Assembly: GCF_000346465.2 (NCBI RefSeq) | Contig: NC_034009.1 | Location: 28,862,122-28,926,121 of the forward strand | Length of the DNA: 64,000 nt | From: Prunus persica | Lineage: Eukaryota; Streptophyta; Magnoliopsida; Rosales; Rosaceae | Reading direction: 5' to 3' | In this document: piece by piece, positions 10,501-23,239 of the stretch | Layout of the letters: each line of letters begins with the position of its first letter | How positions within the stretch are numbered: position 1 is the stretch's first letter | The notes under the pieces: generated by a model | Seen by the model: only the letters and a program-made list of their open reading frames with translations | Database searches by the model: none | Told to the model about the DNA's origin: nothing | Program-made: the position numbers and the translations under genes

Positions 10501-11747
10501 TTTTGAAATTGTGTAGACAAAGTTAGATTGTTTATATATACAATGAGATTTAATTTATAACATTATGTTGAACTAAGCGAGTGTAAGTTGCCAAAAAGCA
10601 AGTCATAACATATTTTACAGGCTACTTGTTATGTTAAAATAGTACACTTGTTTGTATATACATTGAGATGTTAATAGTAGGAAGTAGCCATCAAAATAGC
10701 AAAATTTGGATAGTTTTGAACAACATGCTATTTAATTGGGCGAGTTTTGTTTTGCAATTTCTTCATGATTTTTCTTCTCTTTGATGGAGGTCTTGATCCT
10801 GTTATAAAAAAAGTGAGAAAATAGTAAATGTTAATATTGATGAATGGGGAAAATTGAGTTAGGACAATAATCATAAACATTTAATTATGTATAAACAGGA
10901 ATAATATAATTTACCAATTTAATAAGAAAGTTATAAATAGTTTTCCAATCTAGGAAATACAAAGTTACAAAATTAAGAGAACTAATGAGCAAGCTGTAGA
11001 TGGTTTTCCAATTGAAGTAATACAAAGTAAACATATTTTAAATTTTGTGTTTATCTAAAGGAAAAGTTGAAGAGAGGCAAAATAATCATGGTTGGATATA
11101 TTGAAGAAAAATTGAAAAAAAGGATGTAAATATAATGTTTAGACTTTTAATTCTTTTATGTATTAGGAATATATGACTCTTTTGCTGTTATTTAGAGTAA
11201 AAATTATTTAAGGGTTTGACATTTCTATTAAAAAACGGGCAGAACCTACCTTGAAAAACGGACATTTTTCAAAAAAATTTACCTGTAAATATGACAATTT
11301 AATAGTATGTCCAAACATTCAGCATGCAAAAATTTGATTTATTGTTAATCCAATAGTGGTTAAATGGTTTTTAGACCTATATAATAAGTAGAGAGAATCT
11401 TATAATATATTAAAACAAAGCATCAATCAGAATATGACAGAAGGTATGAATAATTGAATATTATGCATGTAATATGTATTTAAATGAGATGAGTGAATTA
11501 GAGAATACAAACTCTATTTTTGGGGTAGAAGTACTGGTTGGCAAATTCTCCATGCTTGATTTTTTCTTTAAGCCAATGATTGGTAAATCAGAATCTGATA
11601 CAATTTCCTCCATACTTTTTGTTGCAACCATTTTTTCAGATTCGTTTTCAGTTTGAACATGACTTAAAGAAATGCTAAATGGAAAAGAAAGAAATATATT
11701 GGTAAATGTTAGAATATGTGTAAATATTGATATAAAGGAGTTAATGA

Positions 11748-14344
11748 TTATATAAATTCTAACCTTTTTGGTTTTTTTGATGGACGAAAGGTAAACAGAG
11801 CTCTTTTGACAGCGTCTCTGTATCTTTTTTTTGAAATTGGGGTAACTTCTGTTATAGAAGCATCAGCTGAGCTTGTGGAAGATGCACTTGGAATTTGCTT
11901 TGAGAGAAGTGGGATAATGGGTGGAACCATTTGGGCACCAATGTTTTCTGTATCATGTGCAGCCAAACTTTTGTCAGATGATTGCGGTGTTGGTTCAAGA
12001 AGCGGCATTGTGTCATCGAAGATTGCTTGAATGAGTAGATCATTTCTGTTGAAATCACTTCTCATGCTTCCAAATCGAAGTTGAAAAATTTTAACTTGTC
12101 CCCTTGTTTGCAGAATTGCATCTGGTAATTGTTGTTGGTCGGTAAAACCTCTTTGAACAACCAATTCATTGCAAGAAATTTTAAACAACTGTTCTGCTGG
12201 TCTTCCAATTATGATTGCATTGATTTCATCAGTTGAATCTTCAAGCACCAAGCTCACTTTGAACCTATATGTAAAATTTATGTAATGTTTTAATAATTTA
12301 AAATAATTGGGTTTAAATGATGGAAAAATAAAATGAAACAAATTGTTGAGATTTGTATTACCAAGGGAGAAGAATTTGATTATTGTATTTTGAGCACAAA
12401 AGTTCATCACGGTGGGCAGCAGTTCTAAGTTGTTTGAAGCAAGATGGACATGCTTTATACCACCAACCATTACGTGTGTCAAAACGCATAATAGCTGCTC
12501 TGCATAAAATGGGAGTGTCCTAAAACATATTTAAAAAATATATATTAATATAGCAAAAAAAATTATAAAATATATAGTGATAAGAGAAGAATAAAGTGAA
12601 AATTAGTTTAAATAATTTGTGAAATTGTATGTTAAAATATGAATAATAAAGAGATTAAAGAAAGAAGTTAGTGTATTTACCTTATGTGTCTCTGGATCAA
12701 GAACATTTAACTCTTGGATAGATAGCTTTTTAGCAGCTTCTAAATGTTGAGGTGTCATTAGTTGAGCAGCGGAAGAAGGCATCATTTTAATGGCATGTGT
12801 GGAGTCATTAAAGCTGTGGTTATTGTTATTTTTATATAATAAAAAAGATGCGTTAATTTAGGAAAATGGGGAAACAAAGGTATATGTTAGAATAAAAATG
12901 ATAACAATTCATACATCGTTTTGTAGGCCGCCAATTCTTGTATATCTGGATTGATAAAAATTAATATGGAGACACTACTGTTCAGAACAATTTTCCCTAC
13001 ATATTGATAAATAATAAATTAGATTTGTTTTTATTTGAAATGAAGTATAAAAAAGAGGAAAAAGTGAAAATAAATTGGATACCTTGAAATTGTTTAACTT
13101 TCAGGCTTGTAAAAGCTGCAAATATTGGTGATGTCAATTGTTGTAAAGCTTGGGAATCAAAAGTTTTTGCAGTATTTCCCCACATGGTTATTTTAACATC
13201 TTCTTTCCTGAATGATTAGATGTAGAGAAAAAAATATTTAGAAAGAGATATAATAGTTTAGAATTTGAATTATAAACATTTTCTGAATATTTGTACCTGA
13301 TATTTTCGATGCAGACTTCACATTTATCCTCAAGCCTTTCATTGCCCACTATTTTTTGTTCCAATGGTTGTGTTCCAATAATGTGTCCAAAAACATCTTG
13401 CAATATGATAAAAAAAATATCATGAGGATATTAAAATGTGGAAATTTTTTAGATAAATACCTATTGTATATATATGCATAGTTTTTAATAATATATAGAG
13501 TATTACCTGTCAGGATGTCAATTTTGTCTATGCGAGTGGACAATTGAGTATAATCTACCAAATAAAATCGATGTCGTGGAATGTGTGGCTGAATGGTTGG
13601 TAGTTCTTTGAAAGTTGTTCGTGCATTAAAGAACAATTGTGCAACATGTGGTACAATTTTGTGAGATGGTTTGTTGCGACCAGTGTGGAAATGTGTTATT
13701 TCATAAATGGAACCAGCTTTTATTTTTGGAGCTACAAAATCATAGTCGATCTCTTTGACGCTAGCTTGTATTGCATCTGTCTACATAATTGAAAAAAGAG
13801 GAAGAGGAAAATTAATATGGGGAAATTATATTTAAAAGGAAGGAAATACAAATATATGATAATACATTCATTTTTAAAAAAATAAAAAATAAAAAAGTAA
13901 GTAGACTATATATAATGAATCTAGATCTAACAAAGCCCATAGATAACACAGTTTACCGCAATATTGTTAATTATTTAGATCCTCTACAGAAGCATTTTGA
14001 CTAAATTTATACCTGCTTTATATGGTTATGGCCTCCTAGAAAAATGGGTTCAATATCAATAATAGGAAGAACACACACTGACACGCCAATATCCACCAAA
14101 AACTAAGGGAGCTCAATAGAAACAGATATTAAACAAAGGGTTTCTTTAAGTGGTGTTATTATAATTAAATTGAAATAACATAGAAAAGAGATTTTCTTAC
14201 CTTTTGGTCAACCAAGATACACTGAAGGCCGTCAAATTGATCAGTAGATCCAATAAGTTTTGGTCGCCACATTCTGTAAATACGCACTTTGAGTTTCTTG
14301 TTAAATTGGAACGGTTGTAAATCACGGATATAAGTGAAACTCAT
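11748..14344 (-). CDS. Helitron-borne RPA1-like single-strand DNA-binding protein
   Basis: Eight exons (14201-14344, 13507-13780, 13297-13396, 13083-13207, 12915-12996, 12681-12813, 12362-12519, 11748-12264) join with GT-AG sites and unbroken phase to about 510 residues. The order resembles RPA 70-kDa subunit: two N-terminal OB-fold regions (RIYRMWRPKLIG near the start), then a C-terminal OB-fold with a zinc element in which CPSC and a later LLC (about 12395-12451) supply Cys ligands. The last exon ends in a basic tail, KKRYRDAVKRALFTFRPSKK. Plant Helitrons often carry such genes and they probably assist single-strand handling in transposition. No stop or frameshift is seen, in contrast with the neighbouring Rep/helicase. 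The last junction could be longer if the gene has a further exon. Confidence 0.82.
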
Positions 14345-14461
14345 TGTGCTTTAAACCTGTAAATTTTTTGTTAGCATAAAAATGCATGCATATATTTATT
14401 AAAAGGCATGAGAAAAAATATACAAATATTTAATTATGGATACATCAAAATTGGAACTTCA

Positions 14462-17400
14462 TTATAAATTTTGAAGAACATCTTTATACACTATGTTTTT
14501 AGTGTAATTATTTGGTACTTCTTGATTATTTTCTATTAAGATTTTAAGACCTTGTTTTGATGTAACCCTGGATAATGCAACGTAAAGTTGTCCATGAGTG
14601 AATACAGGTTGAGAAAGATATAATCCAACTTGTTTTAATGATTGGCCTTGACTTTTATTTATTGTCATTGCATAACATGGTCTAATTGGGAATTGACGCC
14701 TTTTAAAAATGAAAGGCCATTTGTTTTCAGTTGCTGTAAGGCTTAATCCAGGTATGAAAACTTTGTGACCAATATTACTACCAGCAAGTATTTTTGCTTC
14801 GATAATTTTATCATATAATTGTGTAATAACTAATCGTGTTCCATTACACAAACCTGAGGATTGATTTAAGTTTCTCAATAGCATGATGGGCATTCCTATT
14901 TTTAAAGCTAAATAGTATGAAGGTAAACCATTGAATTCAAGTTTGTTTAAAAAATTCTGTAGGATATAAAATAGTAAGATTTTCAGAATTTTCAAATGAT
15001 GAGCATAAAGAATCTGAGCTTAAATAAATGCGTTCTTGTCCAGGTAATAAATCAATTGCATAGTTATTTATTTCAGTTACAGTTGTGTTTCGAGGTGTTA
15101 CAATAGCTCGTTCTCTTAAATAAGTAAAATTATTGAAATTTCTTTCAAAATTTGGGTATGTTGCTAAAAAAATGGAATGAATAGGATGTGTGTATGAATG
15201 TATAAGTAAATCTTGAGGAATTTTGATCCAAGATGCATCTTTATCATTTGGATCATCAATATCAACAATTTGACCATTATCGATGCGCAAAATCCATGTA
15301 GCAAAATCATTTATTTTTTGTTTTTCTTCAATGTTTAATCCATTTTTCGAGAGTCTCATATTTTCTTTTAAATGGAATATTTTAAAAAAAGGCCATAAAT
15401 AAGAGCTATTGAGGGAGGCATCTATTATTTCTTCTCTTGTTCATCCTGGAATAACTGGTAATATTTGTCTGAAATCACCACCTAATAATAAAGGTTTCCC
15501 ACCAAATGGAACATTGTTATCTAAAGGATTTAAATGTGATAAAATATCAGAAAGTGATTTATCTAATGCTTCAAAACAATGTTTGTGATTCATAAGAGCT
15601 TCGTCCCAAACAATTAAAGCAGCTTTTTCAATTAATTTGGCAAGATGAGTTCCTTTTTTTATTTGACATGTTGAGCAATTGTTAATAATTAAGGGAATTT
15701 TAAATCTAGAGTGAGCTGTTCTACCACCAGGTAATAATAATGATGCTATTCCTGATGAAGCAACAGCTAAAACAATATTTCCTTGGGATCGAATTTTACT
15801 TATTATAGTATGCCACAAAAAAGTTTTCCCTGTTCCTCCATGACCGTGGACATAAAAAAGACCTGGTATTTTTTCTTCAATAGTTTTTACAACACAATCA
15901 TATACATCTTTTTGATCTTTGTTAAGTTGTGTAACTAAAATGGAGTGTTCTTTTTCTAAATTATTATAATCATAATTTAATTCTTCTCTAAGCAATTTAT
16001 TTCTAAGTTCTAACATTCTATATTCATCAGGCATAGGAAGGTGATGCTCTTTTAAAGAGCTGGAAGATACATTGAAAAGCTGTTCTAATTCAAATAAAAG
16101 AGAATTTTTTAATTCTGATTCTGATACAATTAGATTTGGCATTTCGAAAGTTTGTCGTAATTTGTGTAAAATGTCTTCAGACATATTTTGCCAATAAGTG
16201 TTAAAAAGGATTTGAGGATTTCCTACATCACAAAATAAAATGATTGTGACAAATAATTGCCTTAATTGAGGACATGTGGCTGTGTTTACAGCATTTGCTA
16301 AGGCTTCAATCCATTCTTTATCATCTCCTAACAAACCTAGGGATTTACATGCAGCTTGGTATGATGGTTCTATAATACCATTAATAGTTTTTAGGTCATT
16401 AAAGTGAAAAGCCCCTTTTTGCAAATTCAAAAGCATTCTTAAATAATATAATTCACCAGATGCAGGATGTACATAAGCTATTCTGCCAAGGGATCCTTTT
16501 TTTTTTTTCTAGGTTTCCACATCTTAGTGGGAGAATCCCACACAAATTTTGAAGGAAATTCTACATACGTTAATGTTCGTGCTTCATGAAAAGTTTTATT
16601 AGCTTCAAACCAACTTGTTAACATTGTATATTCAATATTTTTTCGGTTAACAATTGATTGAAGTGATTGATCACCATTGAAAATAATATTTTGTTCTAAA
16701 GGTAAATGTATTGATAATCGTTCAACTGAGGGTTTTCTAAAATGAATAGGGTATTGAAACAATCTCCAAACAGCTTCATATGGAGATATGTATCTACAAT
16801 TTAGATAGGCAAGTATTTCATCTTGTTGGTTCTCTTGGAAAACTATTCTAGCTCTATCTGAACCATTGTTTATATATTTGAAAAGATATTTTATAAGCAT
16901 TGATTGACAACAGGATTCAACATTTATATGAGCATTGTATCTATGCAGTAATTTAGAATTGTAAGGTACTACAAAACTATTATCAATTTGTATTCCATTT
17001 TTTATCACAAATTTTGTTGGATCGTCACGGCGTTTGTATACAGGGTAATCATTTGTTTCAAAAATTGTTTCGCTTTTATATTGTTTAGGAAAAGATTTAG
17101 AACATTTTCCTTCTCGCATACATGGAGAATGAGGATTTATTTGTCCACATGGACCATGGATCATAAATTGAGTCACAATATCATAAAGATCATAATTTAC
17201 AGTTTTGTCCGGTAATTCAGCAGAAATGATAGAATCTATATCAACTGCTGAATAATATTTATAATTTTGTTTTAACCAAATCAACATGTGAGCATGTGGC
17301 AATCCTCTTTTTTGGAATTCGACAGTACAAACATCTGTGTTGATTGGGTGAAAAAAGGGAAAAAATTCTTAGTTAGTTTTATTATTTAATAAAATGATAA

Positions 17401-19253
17401 AAATGGAGAGTAGTATAAATGGTGTGTTTTTAAAATATACATGCTTCGATTTCTCCAAAAGGTTCTCCTGATTTGATATAATTATTCATATCATCAAGTT
17501 TTATTTTAAATAATCTTGAAACTATATCAGGCCGATCTTCTAGTTTGTATCCAGGTTTTGCATTAAACTCTCTTACAATTTCGGGCCATTTAACATTGCA
17601 GGTGAAAGTTTTAAATAAATCAAGATTTTCATATTTTCTACAAATTGCCATAGCATCTTGATAATTGTTAAGTATGTATCTAGCACTTCCAGTATATGAG
17701 CTAGGTAATATCATTCTTTGACCTACATTATTAGCATCATTATCACCCTTTGAAATTGCATCATAAATGCCTTTATAAACCTCACTTCTTAAATTTTTTT
17801 TATTTTTCCTAATATAATCTAATCGATCTTCTTCACGTGTTGCATAAGCGTCTACTAAAAATTGTTGGAACAATCTTCCACCTTTTAATAATGTATCGAA
17901 TTGAAACTCTCTTTCTTGTATTTGATAAGCTATAAAAGCTCTCATAGAAATTCTTCTTCGTTTAGATTCATAGTTTGTACAATGCCATTTTAAGTCAGGT
18001 GTATACCCATCTTCACCAAAAGGAAAAAGAAGAGGATATTGTAAAGACATGAATTTTGGATTTAATTTTGTTACACGTTTTAACTCTCCACTTTTAAATT
18101 CTATTATAATATCTCTACTTGAATCAAAAAGGCCTATATCTCCCACTATTAAACCACCAATTTCATCACATGTTGGTTGTTCATATTGTTTGCTATCATT
18201 GGATTGCCTGCCTAACAATATGATCTTTAGAGGAGGAAGAGAACCTTTTTCAAATTTATCTCTAATTGTTCGAAAAAGTTTAACCAATTCATTTGTTTGA
18301 TCAAACATTTGGGTTAAACCTTCCACAATGTTTTGATCTAGTTTTTCATTTTTTTTTTAATTACAATTAACTGCATCAAGCCGATTCATAACCTCATTAT
18401 GGGTATCATGTATATAAAGTTGGGCAAATTTAGGACATTGACCCTCAAGAGGTAGTAAAGAACCCATTAAATGAACTTGACCACTGATTTTAAAAACATA
18501 AGGGCTTGATCCATTGTTAATTGATTTATCAATTTTGGCTCCCATTGAAGTAAATGCAAACATAGAATTGTAAACCCTGATATTTTCTCTGAATAATACA
18601 CTTTTTTTCCCTTTTTTAGGATCCAGCAAATTTTCTAAAAAACAAGGTGTTGGTTTTGGACTTTGAAGTTTAATTTTTTCCTTGTCGGCAACAAAGAGTA
18701 AAGAGAGGCTCATTGTTTTTAAATCTTTGTTTAATGGATTCTTGTAACCAAAAAAGTGCATCACAATAAATGCACTTATGGTTCTTCTCTCCAAAATCTA
18801 CATATTCTTGGATTATTCCTATAGAGGTATAGAATGGAGAGAATAGAAAACATAAATGTAGGTTATTAGTAATAGCACAATGTAGTTCAAGTTTAGTAGA
18901 AAATTTTGAAGCAAAGGGAAACACGCACCTTGCCTATTTCTTTGAAAGATCGCTTGACCTTTATTTATTTGATTAAAACGATGAAATTGAATTTCATCTA
19001 TTGCTGTTTCAACTGTATTCACATTGATAGATGATGTACTTTCAACACATTTTTGTCTTTTTTTATCAGCTTGAGAAATGTTTTGATCACTGTTGATGAG
19101 AATTTTCTCGCTTGGATATTTATCATTAATATGAGAAACATTTTTATTTGGGACTTGTATATCATTTGAAATGATGAGATTATGAGGTTCTTGCATGATT
19201 TGTTTTCTCATGGTATTTCTAGTTCTCTTCGACATTATCAACGAAGATTTCAA
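14462..19253 (-). pseudogene. Helitron Rep/helicase (RepHel), five lesions
   Basis: Inferred exons: 18929-19253, 17441-18818, 14462-17334, with short introns (110 and 106 nt). Domains in order: a Cys-rich N-terminal zinc region (CIYCDALFW, FTLCC), the Helitron-like N domain, the HUH Rep nuclease (PHAHMLIWL at about 17280-17302 gives the two His; YLFKY at about 16870-16895 gives the two Tyr), and a PIF1-type helicase with Walker A HGHGGTGKT (about 15835-15862), Walker B IVWDEA (about 15601-15618), GGDFRQILPV, then TINKSQGQSL and YVALSRVTS. Lesions: a frameshift in an A run near 18686, an in-frame TAA at 18357-18359, a frameshift in an A12 run near 16497-16508, an in-frame TGA at 15441-15443, and a frameshift in a homopolymer near 14943-14948. 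Three of the five are in A/T homopolymers. The catalytic motifs themselves remain. Confidence 0.9.
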
Positions 19254-19636
19254 TTTCCCAAAAACAAGTTGACATCTACCAAAAAAAAAACATATATATG
19301 TAATATTTCACATTATTAATAACATTTAAATACTAAGAATGCAAAATAAATGTAGAAATATGATAATAGAGTTATATAAATGAAAATCTTGAAATGATAT
19401 AATATTTGCTAATCAATTAGTTATAAATGATATGCACAGTTTTTTTGAAAAGTTAGAAAATACTGACCTGTAATGAGAGAATTTGTTAAGCACTTGTACC
19501 AACACGTATGCAAAAGCAGGATGATAGCAAGAACCTAAAACACATAAGTAGAAGAATAGTTTTTGTTAATAGGTTCAAATCCAAATAATTAAATTCATAA
19601 AGCAAAAATATTTAATTTTATACATCAATTAAATCT

Positions 19637-20130
19637 CTGTTATTTTATCAAACAACCAACTTCGTTTCATAATGATTAAACAATTTATATATATTAATAT
19701 AAAGCCTTGTTAAACCAATATGTATAGTTGAGACATTTATTTGAAAATTTATAATTAACAAAGCGCACCAGATTAATAATTTAAATAAAATGCTTAATGA
19801 GAACATCAAGGGGAAAATATTTAAAAATGGGGGAAAATTTTAGCATCAAAGCATATTCAACTGGTATCAATCAACAAAATAAAGATTACTTGTAAATAAC
19901 TTGTATGCAAGCACAATCAATGAAAATAAAATAAAAAATCTTACAAAATGATTAAAATCAAGTGATTAAGATGACTAATATTGGTTAATGTTAGAAAACA
20001 ATGAATTGGAAGAGTTTTTATACCTCGAAAATGATAGCAGAATTCAAATGTCTAGTCCCTTGCCTTTTGGTGTATCCAAGCTATGAAATAAACAAATGAT
20101 TGAATTATATTTGGATCGGATATGTGTGTG
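19637..20130. repeat. internal direct repeat A, copy 1
   Basis: Matches 20297-20785 in order through markers such as AACCAACTTC, GGGAAAATATTTAAAA, AATCAACAAAATAAAGATTA and CTAGTCCCTTGC/TTAGTCCCTTGC, with frequent substitutions. Offset about 660 bp. Confidence 0.8.
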
Positions 20131-20296
20131 TATCTACATACATGCATACATATTATAAAGAAAGTACATAGTACAAAATTGTTTTATATAACTGCATCAT
20201 AATTATAAAGAAACGATACTAATTTTTATTCGATCAAAATGACATAGCTATAGAAAAATAAAAATAAAAATATAATATAACAATTCTAGATATCTA

Positions 20297-20785
20297 TTAT
20301 TTTATCAGACAACCAACTTCTGTTCATATTGATTAAACAGTATATATATATATATATATAAAGTCTTGTTAAATCCATATGTACAATTGAGACATTGAAC
20401 TCAAAATTTATAATCAACCAAGTTCATCATATTAATGATTTAGAGAAAATATTCAATGACAACATCAAAGGGAAAATATTTAAAAGAGGAGGAAAATTTT
20501 AGCAATAAAGCATATCCAACTTGTATCAATCAACAAAATAAAGATTATTTGTAAATAACTTGTATGCAAGCATAATCGATGAAAAGCAAATATAAAATCT
20601 TACAAAATAATTAAAATCAATTGACTAACATTACTAATAATGCTCAATTTAAAAAAACAATGAATTAGAGGAGTTTTATACCTTGAAAATGACAGTAGAA
20701 TGCAAATCTTTAGTCCCTTGCTTTTTGGTGTATTCAAGCTGTGAAATAAACAAGTAATTGAATTATATTTGGATTGAATCACATT
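20297..20785. repeat. internal direct repeat A, copy 2
   Basis: Second copy of 19637-20130. A short third fragment with the same ATATTAATATCAAGCC region is at about 20925-21010 and a fourth at 22672-22765. Confidence 0.8.
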
Positions 20786-21383
20786 TTTAGAGAAATATAG
20801 GTTATCACAGGATAAGAAAAAGATGACAAAATTTACATCACTATATGAAATCCTGCTTATATTTTTAACATCAACATAAATTTAGTTTTGTGTAAACAAC
20901 TTCACAATTATAAATATATATTATTATATCAAAGAATTAACTAAATTTTATAACGATCAAACAATATGTATATATTAATATCAAGCCTAGTTAAACAGAT
21001 ATACACAGTGAGCACATTTGACTCAAAACTCATAACCAAGCCCACCAAGTCAAGGAATCAAGTGAAATGTTTCCTGAGAACCCCAAAAAAAACAAATAGA
21101 GGTGAAGATAAAATAATTGCCAATTTCTATTTTGAGAAAAACAAAAGTTTGTTGACAGAAAATCTCTTGACAAAAAACTAAAAGAAAGAAAGTTTCTTGA
21201 CAAAAAATCTCCTAGCCAACAAATTCTTCATATGGAAGAAATACTTGGGAATGGAAGGTATAGTGCTACCACCCTTCTCTTTCTTTTTCTCTTTCTCACT
21301 CACACAAACACATATATTCTATTGTTCCAAACAACCAATGCTCTAATAATAAGAATGAAAAAGGGAGCACAGAAGGCTATATG

Positions 21384-21530
21384 AGTGAGAGTATAAGTAA
21401 AGAAAGAGCTGAAGCTGCGAAGAATGATGTAGAACTACCACTCTTCAATTTAAAAAGAGTGTTAGCTGTAACAAACAACTTCAATGTAGCGAATAAACTG
21501 GGAGAGGGAGGATTTAGCCCTGTTTTATAA
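21384..21530 (+). pseudogene. captured receptor-like kinase fragment
   Basis: The frame from 21384 reads through LPLFNLKRVLAVTNNFNVAN and then KLGEGGFSPVL before a stop. This is the juxtamembrane to glycine-loop start of a plant receptor-like kinase, of the S-domain or cysteine-rich type, whose loop normally reads GEGGFGPV. Only about 48 codons remain; the rest of the kinase domain is missing. It lies inside the Helitron on the strand opposite to the Helitron genes, consistent with gene-fragment capture. Confidence 0.75.
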
Positions 21531-21802
21531 GGTGACACTTTCTAAACTGCTTGATAAATACTAATGTACAGTTTATCTAATATATGCTAACTTGGACAGG
21601 CCAAAGACATAACAGATTTAGGTTTCTTAAAGGAGGCAGCACAAATATTCATTCCAGGTACATTGTAGCATGATTTCTGTTTTCTCAGCCTCTCTAATTC
21701 TAAAAACCAAAAACTTCAATATATAACTTTAATTTTCTGTAAGTGTTGATCTAGATTTACATTCCCTTTGTCCTGACAACTCAATCAAACATCTCAATCA
21801 AA

Positions 21803-22260
21803 AGTCACCCTAAACAATCAAAATCTCAAAACCACTCTCTCACTCAGGATTGAATCGTTGCACAAACTGTGATCTACATAAGCTTGCGGCAATCCTAATA
21901 TCTAGGATATTATGTTCAATTGTAATTTTAAAGGATAAACCATACACATTCAAGCAAGAACTCTACAGCATGCCTGCTCAATCAGGCCATACAATTTTCA
22001 GAATTTATGTATCAAGCATATCGAACAAAGAGAGTAAACCATATGTTTTCCCAGACACCATATGCTGGAGAGTCAATCTAAGAAGGGAAGATGGCACTTT
22101 ATCAGCATGGTTGATGGTTAATCATTCCTAATTTCTATTTTGTCAAAACGTGATTAATCTTCACTTCTTTTTTCCTTGTGTTTTATCATTAATTTTTTTC
22201 TCCATATTTAGAATACAACAACCAACAGCAGAACAAAAAAGAAAATTTTTTCAATAAAAA
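21803..22260. repeat. internal direct repeat B, copy 1
   Basis: About 450 bp, nearly repeated at 22774-23235 (offset about 970). Shared markers: CACTCTCTCACTCAGGATTG, GAATCGTTGCACA, AAGCAAGAACTCTACAGCAT and GACACCATATGCTGGAGAG. The copies look more alike than those of repeat A, so the duplication is likely younger. Confidence 0.85.
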
Positions 22261-22773
22261 AAGCATGCTTAGTTTTTGCTTTCCAATGTTTTATTAGCAA
22301 CCAAAATAGAAATTGAGAATGATTTCCATTTCTAAGATTTTTCGAAGAGAGCAAAGTCATTGAATTGACAATTGATTAAAAAAATTAATAATAACAATGA
22401 TGGAAATACATGAGCTAATATGTGAGATTCAATCCCCTTCCTGATAGAACCCAATATGTTGTGAAATTTAAATACCTCAGCTCCTCTTATATAGCAATAG
22501 GGATTATTCAAGAACCTGAAATCAAAGTAACCAAATAAATGAACCTAAATTCGTAAAAAAATAAATAAATAAAGCATTAGGGATTACCCCAAAACTTGAA
22601 ATCAAAGTAACCAAATAAATGAACCCAAATTCGTAAAAAATAAATAAAAAATACCCTAAAGATAGAACATGGCTCAAACAATATGCATATATTAATATCA
22701 AGCCTAGTTAAACAGATATACACAATGAGTACATTTGACTCAAAACTCATAATCAATCAAGCCCACCAAGTCA

Positions 22774-23235
22774 CCCTAAACAATCAAAATCACAAAACCA
22801 CTCTCTCACTCAGGATTGAATCGTTGCACAGACTGTGATCTACATAAGCCTGCAGCAATTCTAATATCTAGAATATTATGTTCAATTATAATTTTAAAGG
22901 ACAAACCATACACATTCAAGCAAGAACTCTACAGCATGTCTGCTCAATGAGGCCAGACAATTTTCAGAACTTATGTACCAAGCATATCGAACTGAGAAAG
23001 TAAACCATATTGTTTCCCTAGACACCATATGCTGGAGAGCCAATCTAAGAAGGGAAGATAGCACTTTATCAGCATGGTTGCTAGTTAATCATTCCTAATT
23101 TCTATTTTGTCAAAACCTGATTAATCTTCACTTCTTTTTTGCTTGTGTTTTATCATCAATTTTTTTCTCCATATTTAGAATACAACAACCAACAGCAGAT
23201 AAAAAAAGGGAATTTTTTCAATAAAAAAAAGCATG
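22774..23235. repeat. internal direct repeat B, copy 2
   Basis: Second copy of 21803-22260. The open frame in copy 1 (21850-22131) is not kept in copy 2, which argues against a protein-coding role. Confidence 0.85.
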
Positions 23236-23239
23236 CTTA

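Larger units (their letters stand above)
19254..21380. other. Helitron 5' section, non-coding and AT-rich
   Basis: Sequence upstream of the RepHel start. It holds a diverged direct duplication of roughly 490 bp (listed separately) and a partial third copy at about 20925-21010. No credible gene. Confidence 0.55.

Noticed and set aside
12915..12996. A suspected frameshift in exon 5 of the RPA1-like gene
   Set aside because: Recounting the bases showed that the exon is 82 nt and reads in phase through INPDIQELAAYKT.
21850..22131. 93-codon open frame in Helitron repeat B
   Set aside because: The second copy of the repeat (22774-23235) does not keep the frame, and no motif is seen.
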